From: Myxococcales bacterium
GTDB taxonomy: Bacteria; Myxococcota_A; Polyangia; Haliangiales; SHYZ01
Reading direction: 5' to 3'
Assembly: GCA_009692535.1 (NCBI GenBank)
Contig: SHYZ01000013.1
Location: forward strand, 1-34,484
Length of the DNA stretch: 34,484 nt
A program made the translations under genes and the position numbers. Shown here piece after piece: positions 1-6,926 of the stretch. Numbering within the stretch: the stretch's first letter is position 1; every line of letters begins with the position of its first letter. The notes beneath the pieces are model-generated. The model was not told the DNA's origin, searched no databases, and saw only the letters and a program-made list of their open reading frames with translations.

Positions 1-151
1 CGAGCCGTGGATGCGCAAGCTCCTCGCGATGGAACCGCCGACCGCAACGGCCGCGACGTGGCTGCTCGCGACCGGCTGGCGGCGCTGGGGGCCGCTCGAC
101 GACGACGCCATTCCGGGGCCGCAGCGAGCCCCGCGTGCCGCCCCCGGCTGA
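1..151 (+). CDS. C-terminal end of an unidentified protein (5' truncated)
   Basis: An open frame enters from the left edge (first full codon at base 2) and stops at TGA 149-151. It encodes about 49 residues, including EPWMRKLLAMEPPTATAATW and a Pro/Ala/Arg-rich tail. Codon use matches the real genes here, with nearly every third base G or C. No other frame in this stretch gives a more plausible product. I do not recognise the family, and the fragment is too short for a domain call. It lies in the same direction as the propeller lipoprotein gene downstream, so the two may be co-transcribed. Confidence 0.5.
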   Translation, partial: EPWMRKLLAMEPPTATAATWLLATGWRRWGPLDDDAIPGPQRAPRAAPG

Positions 152-277
152 CGCATGCCGCCGGCACCGTTCGGGCACGCTGTCGCGCCGACTGCCGCGT
201 TGACGTTGATGAAGATGCATCACGCGCCCCGCGTGGCGCACTTTGCGCCCACGCGGTCTCGTGCGAAATTCTCCGTC

Positions 278-1348
278 GTGCCTGTCCCCCTGCCTCCCGC
301 CGCGCGTGCCGTCACCGTCGTGCGCCCCGCCGTCGTCGCCCTGCTGCTCGCCGTCGCCAGTGCTCCCGCCGCCTGCGGTCCGCCCGAGACTGACGGCTGG
401 CATGTCGTCCACGCCGAGCTCCCCGGCGCGTTGATCTCGATCTGGGGCACCGCTGCCGACAACGTGTGGGCCGTCGGTGGCGACGCGCAAGACGGCAAGG
501 GCCCGACGGTGCTGCACCACGACGGCTCGGGCTGGACTCGCCGCCTCACCGGCCACGAGGGCGATCTCTGGTGGGTCACCGGATTTGCCAACTTCCCCGG
601 CGCCCCAGTGCTCGCCGGCGGCGCGGGCGGGCAAATACTCCGCTACGACGCCGCGACCGACGCGTTCACGCGCGACGTCACGCCCGCGACCAACACCGTG
701 TTCGGCCTCTGGGGCCCCGCGCCCGACGACGTCTGGGCCGTCGGTGGCTCGGGCTCGTCCGGCGCGTTCGCGTGGCGCCATGACGGCACCGCGTGGCGCG
801 TCGCCGAGGGACTCCCCGCCGGGCTCGAGGTCGACACGTCGCTCTTCAAAGTCTGGGGCAACGCGGCCGACGACGTCTGGCTGGTCGGCTCGGGCGGCCT
901 CGCGCTCCACTACGACGGCACGGCGTTCACCCGTGTCGACGTCGGCACCACGCGCACGCTCTTCACCGTGCACACTGCCGCCGACCTCACCGTCGCGGTC
1001 GGCGGTTTCGGCACCGGGGTGATCGTCGAGCATGATAGCGAGCACGAGAACGGCACCGGCTGGCGTGACGTGACGCCGATCGGCGCGCGCCAGACGATCG
1101 GCGTCCACGTCGGACCCGTGGACGCGTGGGCGGTCGGCATCGACGCGCAGGTGCTCCGTCGCACCGCCGGCGGCTGGATCGCCGAGCAGACTGACCTGCC
1201 GATCTTCTCAGCGCTGCACGCGGTCTGGGCCGATTCCGACGGTGGCGTCTGGGCGGTCGGCGGCGAGGTGCTGATGGAGCCGCTCGTCGACGGAGTGCTA
1301 ATCTACCGCGGGCCGAACGCGCCGCTCGCCAACCTCGAGGAACGTTGA
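278..1348 (+). CDS. Exported beta-propeller lipoprotein with WG..DDVWAVG repeats
   Basis: Probable lipoprotein. A hydrophobic stretch (VVALLLAVASAPAAC) ends in a lipobox-like Ala-Ala-Cys. About six to seven repeats follow with the pattern W(G/A)..(A/P)DDVWAVG, then a strand with HYDG or RHDG and a T.W or G.W position. This is the propeller pattern common in myxobacterial surface lipoproteins. The start is uncertain. I chose GTG 278 because it leaves a short Arg-containing n-region before the hydrophobic core. ATG 209 and ATG 155 are also in frame but give unusually long leaders, and GTG 320 gives a very short one. No Shine-Dalgarno decides it. The stop lies 2 bases before the next gene's ATG, which suggests an operon with the NHL lipoproteins. 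The molecular role is unknown; a surface binding or scaffold role is inference. Confidence 0.75.
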   Translation: MPVPLPPAARAVTVVRPAVVALLLAVASAPAACGPPETDGWHVVHAELPGALISIWGTAADNVWAVGGDAQDGKGPTVLHHDGSGWTRRLTGHEGDLWWVTGFANFPGAPVLAGGAGGQILRYDAATDAFTRDVTPATNTVFGLWGPAPDDVWAVGGSGSSGAFAWRHDGTAWRVAEGLPAGLEVDTSLFKVWGNAADDVWLVGSGGLALHYDGTAFTRVDVGTTRTLFTVHTAADLTVAVGGFGTGVIVEHDSEHENGTGWRDVTPIGARQTIGVHVGPVDAWAVGIDAQVLRRTAGGWIAEQTDLPIFSALHAVWADSDGGVWAVGGEVLMEPLVDGVLIYRGPNAPLANLEER

Positions 1349-1350
1349 AC

Positions 1351-2532
1351 ATGCGTGCGCCCGTGCTTCGCACCGCCCTGCTTCGAAGGGTCCCGTGGCT
1401 CGCCGCTCCACTCGCACTCACCGCCGCGTGCGGACCGGGCGAGACGGCCTGTGAGCGCGCCCCCGGCATCGCCTGCGTTTGGGCCGGCACCGGCGACCTC
1501 GCGTTCGACGGCGACGGCCGTGATCGCCGCGAGGCCAGCTTCTACTGGCCGCTCGACGTCGAGTTCGCGCCCGATGGCACCGGCTACGTGATCGACTGGA
1601 ACAACCACGTCGTGCGGCACGTGCTCGCCGACGGCATCGTCGAGACCGTGGTCGGCGGTGTGCCCGCGTTCCCCGGCGATGGCCCGCCCGACGGCGCGGA
1701 TCTCATGGCGCCGGGCGCGCCGGGCACCACCGTGCTGCTCAACCACCCGACCGACATTCAGTTCGAGCCCGACGGCACGATGCTGTTGATGGCGTGGCAC
1801 AACCACAAGCTGCGCGTCTGGGATCCGGCCACCAAGCTCGCCTTCGTGCAGGGCGGGCGCGGCGGCGGCTTCGACGGTGACGGCGATCCGATCGGCATGG
1901 TGCGCTTCAACCAGCCGAAGGCGCTCGTGCGCGCGCCCGACGGCACGCTGTTCGTGCTCGACCAGCGCAACCAGCGCATCCGCAAGATCGCGCCCGACGG
2001 CATCGTCACCACCGTCGCGGGTACCGGCGAGGCCGGCTTCGCTGGCGACGGCGGACCGCCTGCGATGGCGCAGCTCCGCTTCGAAGCGGGCGGCAACCCC
2101 GAGCCCTCGGGCGCGCTCGCGCTCGACGCTGACGGCCGCCTCTATGTCTCGGACGGGAAGAACCACCGCCTGCGCCGCATCGACTTTGTCGCCGACACGA
2201 TCGAGACGATCGCCGGCACCGGCACCGCCGGCTTCTCGGGCGACGGCGGTCCTGCCGTCGACGCCGCGATCGACGACGTGCGCGACCTCGAGTTCGGCCC
2301 CGACGGACTGCTCTACGTCGCCGACACCGGCAACCACCGGATTCGCGTGATCGACCTTACGACCGGCCTCATCACCACCATCGCCGGCGGCGCCGCGGTC
2401 GACGCAATGCGCGATGGCGTCAGCCCCGCCGAGCTCACCTTCAACCGACCGGCCGGCATCGGCTTCGGTCCCGACGGCGCGCTCTACATCGCCGACACCC
2501 TCCACAGCCGCATCGTCGAGGTGCCCCGATGA
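1351..2532 (+). CDS. NHL-repeat propeller lipoprotein (first of three paralogues)
   Basis: A 393-residue predicted lipoprotein. The leader MRAPVLRTALLRRVPWLAAP is followed by LALTAAC with the acceptor Cys. Six NHL blades follow. Each carries an AGTG-like turn (for example VTTVAGTGEAGFAGDGGP, IETIAGTGTAGFSGDGGP) and a PDG..YV.D..NHR(L/I)R strand. The second Cys pair shortly after the lipid Cys (CGPGETAC...GIAC) recurs in both other NHL lipoproteins of this window, so they are paralogues. I chose ATG 1351 over the in-frame TTG 1345 because GAGGAA lies at a suitable distance upstream. The stop overlaps the next ATG as ATGA. NHL propellers bind proteins or other ligands and are usually not catalytic. 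The placement beside a multihaem cytochrome operon suggests an extracellular partner of that system (inference). Confidence 0.85.
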   Translation: MRAPVLRTALLRRVPWLAAPLALTAACGPGETACERAPGIACVWAGTGDLAFDGDGRDRREASFYWPLDVEFAPDGTGYVIDWNNHVVRHVLADGIVETVVGGVPAFPGDGPPDGADLMAPGAPGTTVLLNHPTDIQFEPDGTMLLMAWHNHKLRVWDPATKLAFVQGGRGGGFDGDGDPIGMVRFNQPKALVRAPDGTLFVLDQRNQRIRKIAPDGIVTTVAGTGEAGFAGDGGPPAMAQLRFEAGGNPEPSGALALDADGRLYVSDGKNHRLRRIDFVADTIETIAGTGTAGFSGDGGPAVDAAIDDVRDLEFGPDGLLYVADTGNHRIRVIDLTTGLITTIAGGAAVDAMRDGVSPAELTFNRPAGIGFGPDGALYIADTLHSRIVEVPR

Positions 2533-3791
2533 ACGCTCGCATCGCGTCCGCACTCTCCTCGCTCTCCCTCGCCGCGCTCGCCGCGCTCGCTGCTCTCGCT
2601 CCACTCGGCGCCACCGCATGCAGCAGCCCCGACAGCTGCACGCCCGGCACCGGTGTGATCTGCACCATCGCCGGCACCGGCGTGGCCGGCCTCTCCGGCG
2701 ATGACGGCCCGGCCACCGAGGCGCGCATCTACCTGCCGATCGACATGACGTCCGGCCCCGACGGACGGCTCTTCCTCATCGACTGGAACAACCACCGCAT
2801 CCGCACCATCGCCGACGACGGCCTCATCCGCACCATCGCCGGGACCGGCGAGCTCGGCGACGGCCCCGCGGGACCAGCAGCCGTGACCCGGTTCAACCAC
2901 CCGACCAACCTGGTCTTCGATCCGCAGGGCCGGCTGGTGATCGCCGCGTGGCACAACAGCCGCATCAAGCGGATCGATCTCGGCACCGAAATGATCGAGG
3001 ACGTCGGCGGCACCGGCAAGCGCGCTTATCGCGGCGACCTCGGCCCGGCGCTGATGGCCGACCTCGATCTGCCCGCCGCCATCGCGTTCGACTCCGCGGG
3101 CGACATGTTCATCATGGACCAGGCGAACCAGGTGATCCGTCGGGTCGACGCCGCCGGCGTGATCGATCGCTTCGCCGGGCAGTGCGTGATCGGCGCGTGC
3201 GACGCCGGCGAAGTGCCGGTCGTGTGCGACGGCACCGGGAAGTCGACCTGCGCGCTCGACACCGACCCCGAGGCCTGCATGAAGCCGTGCAGCGCAGCCT
3301 TCGCCGGCGACGGTGGCCCCGCGCTCGAGGCGCGCATCGGGCAGCCGGTCGGACAGGCAGCCGATCCGGCTGGGCGGATGGTCTTCGCGCCCGACGACAC
3401 GCTCTACTTCGCCGACACCTCGAACCACCGCATCCGCAAGATCGCCCCTGACGGCACGATCAGCACCGTCGCCGGCAGCGGCACCAAGGGCGCCGGCGCG
3501 AGCGGCGGTCAGGCGACAGCGACCGATCTCGACCGCCCGGCCGATCTCGCGCTCGGCGACGACGGCACGCTCTACATCGCCGACACCGGCAACTCCTGCG
3601 TGCGTGCGATCGACACGGCCGGCGTGATCCGCACGGTCGCCGGTGTCTGCGGCGAGCGAGGCTTTGCCGGCGACGACGGCGCGGCCACCGCAGCGCGGCT
3701 CGATCGCCCCTACGGCATCGCACTCGGCGACGACGGCACGCTCTTCGTGGCCGACACCTACAACCACCGCATCCGGGTGGTTCATCCGTAG
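2529..3791 (+). CDS. NHL-repeat propeller lipoprotein with a Cys-rich insertion (second paralogue)
   Basis: A 420-residue predicted lipoprotein. The leader contains a long Leu/Ala helix ending at TACSSPDSC, with the first Cys as probable acyl site. Six NHL blades follow, such as ICTIAGTGVAGLSGDDGPA, IRTIAGTGELGDG and IRTVAGVCGERGFAGDDG, with ADTYNHRIRVV near the C-terminus. In the fourth blade, roughly residues 218-258, an insertion carries six Cys (QCVIGAC...VVC...TC...AC...PC) that the paralogues lack. It may be a disulfide-knotted loop on the propeller face. ATG 2529 overlaps the upstream TGA (ATGA), implying translational coupling. The P460-like lipoprotein follows with a 13-base gap. The function is not known beyond probable ligand or protein binding at the cell surface. 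Confidence 0.85.
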   Translation: MNARIASALSSLSLAALAALAALAPLGATACSSPDSCTPGTGVICTIAGTGVAGLSGDDGPATEARIYLPIDMTSGPDGRLFLIDWNNHRIRTIADDGLIRTIAGTGELGDGPAGPAAVTRFNHPTNLVFDPQGRLVIAAWHNSRIKRIDLGTEMIEDVGGTGKRAYRGDLGPALMADLDLPAAIAFDSAGDMFIMDQANQVIRRVDAAGVIDRFAGQCVIGACDAGEVPVVCDGTGKSTCALDTDPEACMKPCSAAFAGDGGPALEARIGQPVGQAADPAGRMVFAPDDTLYFADTSNHRIRKIAPDGTISTVAGSGTKGAGASGGQATATDLDRPADLALGDDGTLYIADTGNSCVRAIDTAGVIRTVAGVCGERGFAGDDGAATAARLDRPYGIALGDDGTLFVADTYNHRIRVVHP

Positions 3792-3804
3792 CAGCGCTCG
3801 CGCT

Positions 3805-4248
3805 GTGACGCTCGCGTGCCTAGCCACGCTCGCGCTCACCGGCTGTCCGCTCGACGAGCCGCTCACGCCGCTGGTCCCGACCGACTGGGCCTCCACGCTC
3901 GTCGAAGTGCGCGACTGCCGACGCAGCGGCGATCACGACCTCCAGCACGTGCGCGTGCTCGCCGACGCCATCGCTCGCCCGGCTTACGAAGCGCGCGATC
4001 GCGCCTTCCCCGCGCTCGCCCTGCTGGTGAAGGCCGAGTACGCCGACGACGCCTGCACCGACCTCGTCGGCTTCACTGCGATGCACCGCGAGCCCGGCTT
4101 CGCGCCGGCCACCGGCGACTGGCGCTGGCAAAAGCTCGACGCACACCGCGAGGTGATCGAGGACGGCGACCTGCCGCGCTGCGCAAGCTGCCACACGCTC
4201 TGCGGTCGCGCCCCCGAAGGCCACGACGGCACCTGCGCCGTGCCGTAA
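3805..4248 (+). CDS. Cytochrome P460-like mono-haem lipoprotein
   Basis: About 147 residues from GTG 3805. The N-terminus TLACLATLALTGCPLDEP is a short signal with lipobox LTGC. The mature part has ALLVKAEYADDACTDLVGFT, then MHREPGFAPATGDWRWQKLD, then a single haem c motif in PRCASCHTLCG close to the C-terminus. A GDW.W segment followed by a C-terminal CxxCH resembles the cytochrome P460 family, in which a Lys-haem crosslink supports hydroxylamine or NO chemistry in nitrifiers. I cannot identify the crosslinking Lys here, so only the fold family is proposed. The start is the only reasonable initiator after the upstream stop, but the n-region has no positive charge and no Shine-Dalgarno is visible. 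It converges with the third NHL gene, 18 bases apart. A role in periplasmic or surface electron transfer fits the context (inference). Confidence 0.7.
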   Translation: MTLACLATLALTGCPLDEPLTPLVPTDWASTLVEVRDCRRSGDHDLQHVRVLADAIARPAYEARDRAFPALALLVKAEYADDACTDLVGFTAMHREPGFAPATGDWRWQKLDAHREVIEDGDLPRCASCHTLCGRAPEGHDGTCAVP

Positions 4249-4266
4249 CCGGCGGCGCGAGCGACC

Positions 4267-5376
4267 TCAGCGAAGGTCGACTACGCGCACGACATGGTTG
4301 CGCTGGTCGGCGAGGTAGAGCGACGCGCCGTCGGGCGAAAGTTCGAGGCGTGCCGGGCCGTAGAGGCGTGCGGCCAGCGCGGCGGCGCCGTCGCCGGCGA
4401 GACCGGGGCTGCCATCGCCGGCGAGCGTGCTGATCGTGCCGTCGGGCGCAACGCGACGGAGCCGATGGTTGCCAGCGTCGGCGAGATAGAGCGTGCCGTC
4501 GCTCGCGAGCGCGAGCCCGAGTGGGTTGTCGAGGAGCGCGGCGGCGGCCGGGCCGTCGTCGCCGGAAAAGCCGCGCGCGCCGGTGCCGACGACGGTGGTG
4601 ATCGTGCCGTCGGGGGCGACCTTGCGCACGCGGTGACCGCCAGCGTCGGCGATGTAGACGTTGCCGGCAGCGTCGACTACGAGCGCTTCGGGGCGGATGA
4701 GGGTCGCCGCGACCGCCGGGCCGCCGTCGCCGTCGCCGTCGCCGTCGCCGCCAGAAATGCCGGTGCCGGCGAACGCCTCGACGTTGCCGGCGGGACGAAC
4801 GACGCGCACGCGGTGCGCCAGCGCATCAGCGAGGAAGACCGAGCCGTCGGGACCGATTGCGAGCGCGGCGAGCTCGCCAAAGCGCGCGGCCGCAGCGGGA
4901 CCGCCGTCGCCGTCATCGCCCGGCTCGCCGGTGCCGGCGATTCGCTCGAGCGTGCCGCCGGCGCGCACCACGAGCAGCTGCGGATCGTGCAGCGACACGA
5001 AGAGCAGCTCGCCGTTCGGCGCGAACGCGGCGTCGCTCGGGTTCTCGAGCGGCGAGTCGGTCGCCGGTCCGCCCGGCAGCGACGGCGCGTGCTCGCCGTT
5101 GCCGGCCAGCGTGCGGACCTGGCCGTCGTCGTCGAGCTCGCGCAGCCGGTGGTTGTTGTAGTCGACGATGACGAGCCGCCCGCTCGGCCCGACGCGCACC
5201 GCCGAGGGGAGGTAGAGCGCGGTCTCGTCAGCCGCGCGACCATCGCCGTCGAACGCCGCGTCGCCGGTGCCTGCCACCCGGCAGATCACGCCCACGCCGC
5301 CGCACGGCTCGGGACCGCAGCCGGCCGTGAGCGCTACGGCCACTACGAACGTGAAACCTGCGCGCGCGCGTCGCAT
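4267..5376 (-). CDS. NHL-repeat propeller lipoprotein (third paralogue, last gene of the cytochrome operon)
   Basis: A 369-residue predicted lipoprotein. The leader MRRARAGFTFVVAVALTAGC has two early Arg pairs and a clear lipobox TAGC. Six blades follow, each with a G(T/N/D)G turn (CRVAGTGDAAFDGDGR, LERIAGTGEPGDDGDGG, ITTVVGTGARGFSGDDGPA) and strands such as LYLADAGNHRLRRV. The N-terminal Cys pattern CGPEPCGGVGVIC matches the two NHL lipoproteins on the opposite strand. I chose ATG 5376 because the signal peptide starts there and it lies 2 bases after the stop of the beta-barrel gene, although the frame is open further upstream. A run of four GCCGTC hexamers (4723-4746) encodes the Asp-Gly run DGDGDGDGG. 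As the last gene of the porin-cytochrome operon it is probably an outer-surface component. Confidence 0.85.
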   Translation of the reverse strand: MRRARAGFTFVVAVALTAGCGPEPCGGVGVICRVAGTGDAAFDGDGRAADETALYLPSAVRVGPSGRLVIVDYNNHRLRELDDDGQVRTLAGNGEHAPSLPGGPATDSPLENPSDAAFAPNGELLFVSLHDPQLLVVRAGGTLERIAGTGEPGDDGDGGPAAAARFGELAALAIGPDGSVFLADALAHRVRVVRPAGNVEAFAGTGISGGDGDGDGDGGPAVAATLIRPEALVVDAAGNVYIADAGGHRVRKVAPDGTITTVVGTGARGFSGDDGPAAAALLDNPLGLALASDGTLYLADAGNHRLRRVAPDGTISTLAGDGSPGLAGDGAAALAARLYGPARLELSPDGASLYLADQRNHVVRVVDLR

Positions 5377-5378
5377 CG

Positions 5379-6926
5379 CTAGAAAGAATACTGCGCGCGT
5401 GCGAAGAGCGCGCGCGACGCCACGTCGGGGCGTGTGACGCCGCCCGCCTCGCCGCTGGTCGTCGCGAGCCGCACGTCGGCGAGGAACCAGAGCCGGCGAC
5501 TCTGCTGGTAGATGGCGAACGCCCCGGCGCGCAGCGTGGTCCCCGTCGACGTGCCGGTGCAGGTCAAATCCATCGCGGCCGGATCGCAGAGGTCCTCCCA
5601 CGCGACCCGCGCGAGTTCGAACTCTAGCTCGAGCCGGTCGTGCAGCAGGGAGCGATGCGCGCGCGCCGAGAGGTGCAACGAGTCGGCGCGGTCGCCGCGA
5701 ATCGACACCACGTTGGCGGCGAGGGAAAAGCCACGGAACGCCTGACGTCTGCGCACGCCCGCCGTGAGATCGAGCTGGCGGTCAGCCGGAAGCACCGCGA
5801 GCTCCAGTGGCAGCATTGTGTCATCGAGCGCGTCGCGACTGCGCACCCGCGCCTCAGCGTAGACATGCCCACGCCGATCGAGCGTCGACCAGGTCGCGCG
5901 CGCGCGCGCCTCATCGGTGCCGACGCGTGCGAGCGTGAGGTTCGCCTGTAGCGGCGCACCGGGCGGCGGCGCGCCCGGCAGGAGCTCGGACTCAGGCCGC
6001 TCGAGGAGCTCGCGCAAGTAGAGCGCGATCGCCCGCGTCGACTGCCGCGCCACGCCCGCCTCGACGAGCCACGCCGGTCGCGGTCGCCAGGTGAAACCGG
6101 CTTGCAGTAGCGAGACCTCGCCCGCGAGCTCACCGGCAGCCTCGACGACGGCGTAGTGATGAAGGTCGAGCCCGTCACGCACGCGGAGGTAGCCCTGTGC
6201 GGCGGCGAACGCGCGCAGCGGATCGTCGTCAGCCGGATCGGCATCGCGCGGGTGCAGCGCGGCGGCGGCCACGGAGCCGTGTGCGCGCGTGGTCCGATAC
6301 GCGGCGTACGCGCCGGCAGCGATCGGCAGGTCGGTGAGTCCACGCAGCTCCTCATCGCTGGTCGCGTAGTCGTTGCCGAGCGAGCGCGAGTAGGGATTGG
6401 GACTCGCGCCGAGGAACAGGCCACCCCGAGTCGTGCCGCCGGCTTGCCACTCGACGCGCACGCCGTCGACGGTGATCGCATCGGCCTCGCGCACGAGCTG
6501 GCGCCCAAAGACGACGTCGGTCTTGCCCGAGCGGCGCATCACGAACGCCTCGCCCAGGTCGGTCTCGCTGCCGCCGACCGCGCCGCGCGCCGCCCGATCG
6601 TCGCTGGCGACGCGGACGCGCGCATCGAGCGTCGCGCCCCAGCGCACGCGACCGAGCCGCGTCGCCGAGAGACGCGCCCGCAGATCCGAGAACAGCAGCG
6701 CGAACGGCGACGCGCTCTCCCCGGTCACATCGTCGGCCGACTCCGCGTAGTACGTGCTGCTCGCCGACAGCCGCCCGCGCACGTCGGTCGCGCCCGCCTT
6801 CTCCTCCGCCACCGCCTCGAGCCCCGCTCCGCCCGCGACGAACTGCGCCGACGCGGCGCGCGGCAGCGCGAGCGCAACGAGCACGACGGCCACCACGGCC
6901 ATCACCGCCACGCGCCCTCCGCTCAC
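5379..6926 (-). CDS. Outer-membrane beta-barrel (porin-like) partner of the multihaem cytochrome
   Basis: A 515-residue predicted outer-membrane protein. The Sec leader is MSGGRVAVMAVVAVVLVALA followed by ALPRAASA and a mature start at QF. The mature chain alternates polar and hydrophobic residues throughout, has many Arg, Tyr and Trp positions typical of long strands (RLSASSTYYAESADD, RVEWQAGGTTRGGLFLG, HVYAEARVRSRD), and ends in ALFARAQYSF. A terminal Phe is the usual BAM recognition feature. The start is GTG 6926, overlapping the cytochrome's TGA as GTGA and keeping an Arg in the n-region; ATG 6902 is the alternative. No haem motif and no CxxC like that of MtrB is seen, so homology to MtrB or PioB is not claimed. 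Its place directly after a 30-haem cytochrome suggests a porin that sheathes or docks cytochrome in the outer membrane (inference). Confidence 0.75.
   Translation of the reverse strand: MSGGRVAVMAVVAVVLVALALPRAASAQFVAGGAGLEAVAEEKAGATDVRGRLSASSTYYAESADDVTGESASPFALLFSDLRARLSATRLGRVRWGATLDARVRVASDDRAARGAVGGSETDLGEAFVMRRSGKTDVVFGRQLVREADAITVDGVRVEWQAGGTTRGGLFLGASPNPYSRSLGNDYATSDEELRGLTDLPIAAGAYAAYRTTRAHGSVAAAALHPRDADPADDDPLRAFAAAQGYLRVRDGLDLHHYAVVEAAGELAGEVSLLQAGFTWRPRPAWLVEAGVARQSTRAIALYLRELLERPESELLPGAPPPGAPLQANLTLARVGTDEARARATWSTLDRRGHVYAEARVRSRDALDDTMLPLELAVLPADRQLDLTAGVRRRQAFRGFSLAANVVSIRGDRADSLHLSARAHRSLLHDRLELEFELARVAWEDLCDPAAMDLTCTGTSTGTTLRAGAFAIYQQSRRLWFLADVRLATTSGEAGGVTRPDVASRALFARAQYSF

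Noticed and set aside
1303-3896. Long minus-strand open frames opposite the NHL lipoprotein genes
   Set aside because: Their Val/Gly/Asp/His repeats mirror the NHL repeats of the sense strand; the sense reading has lipoboxes and NHL blades.
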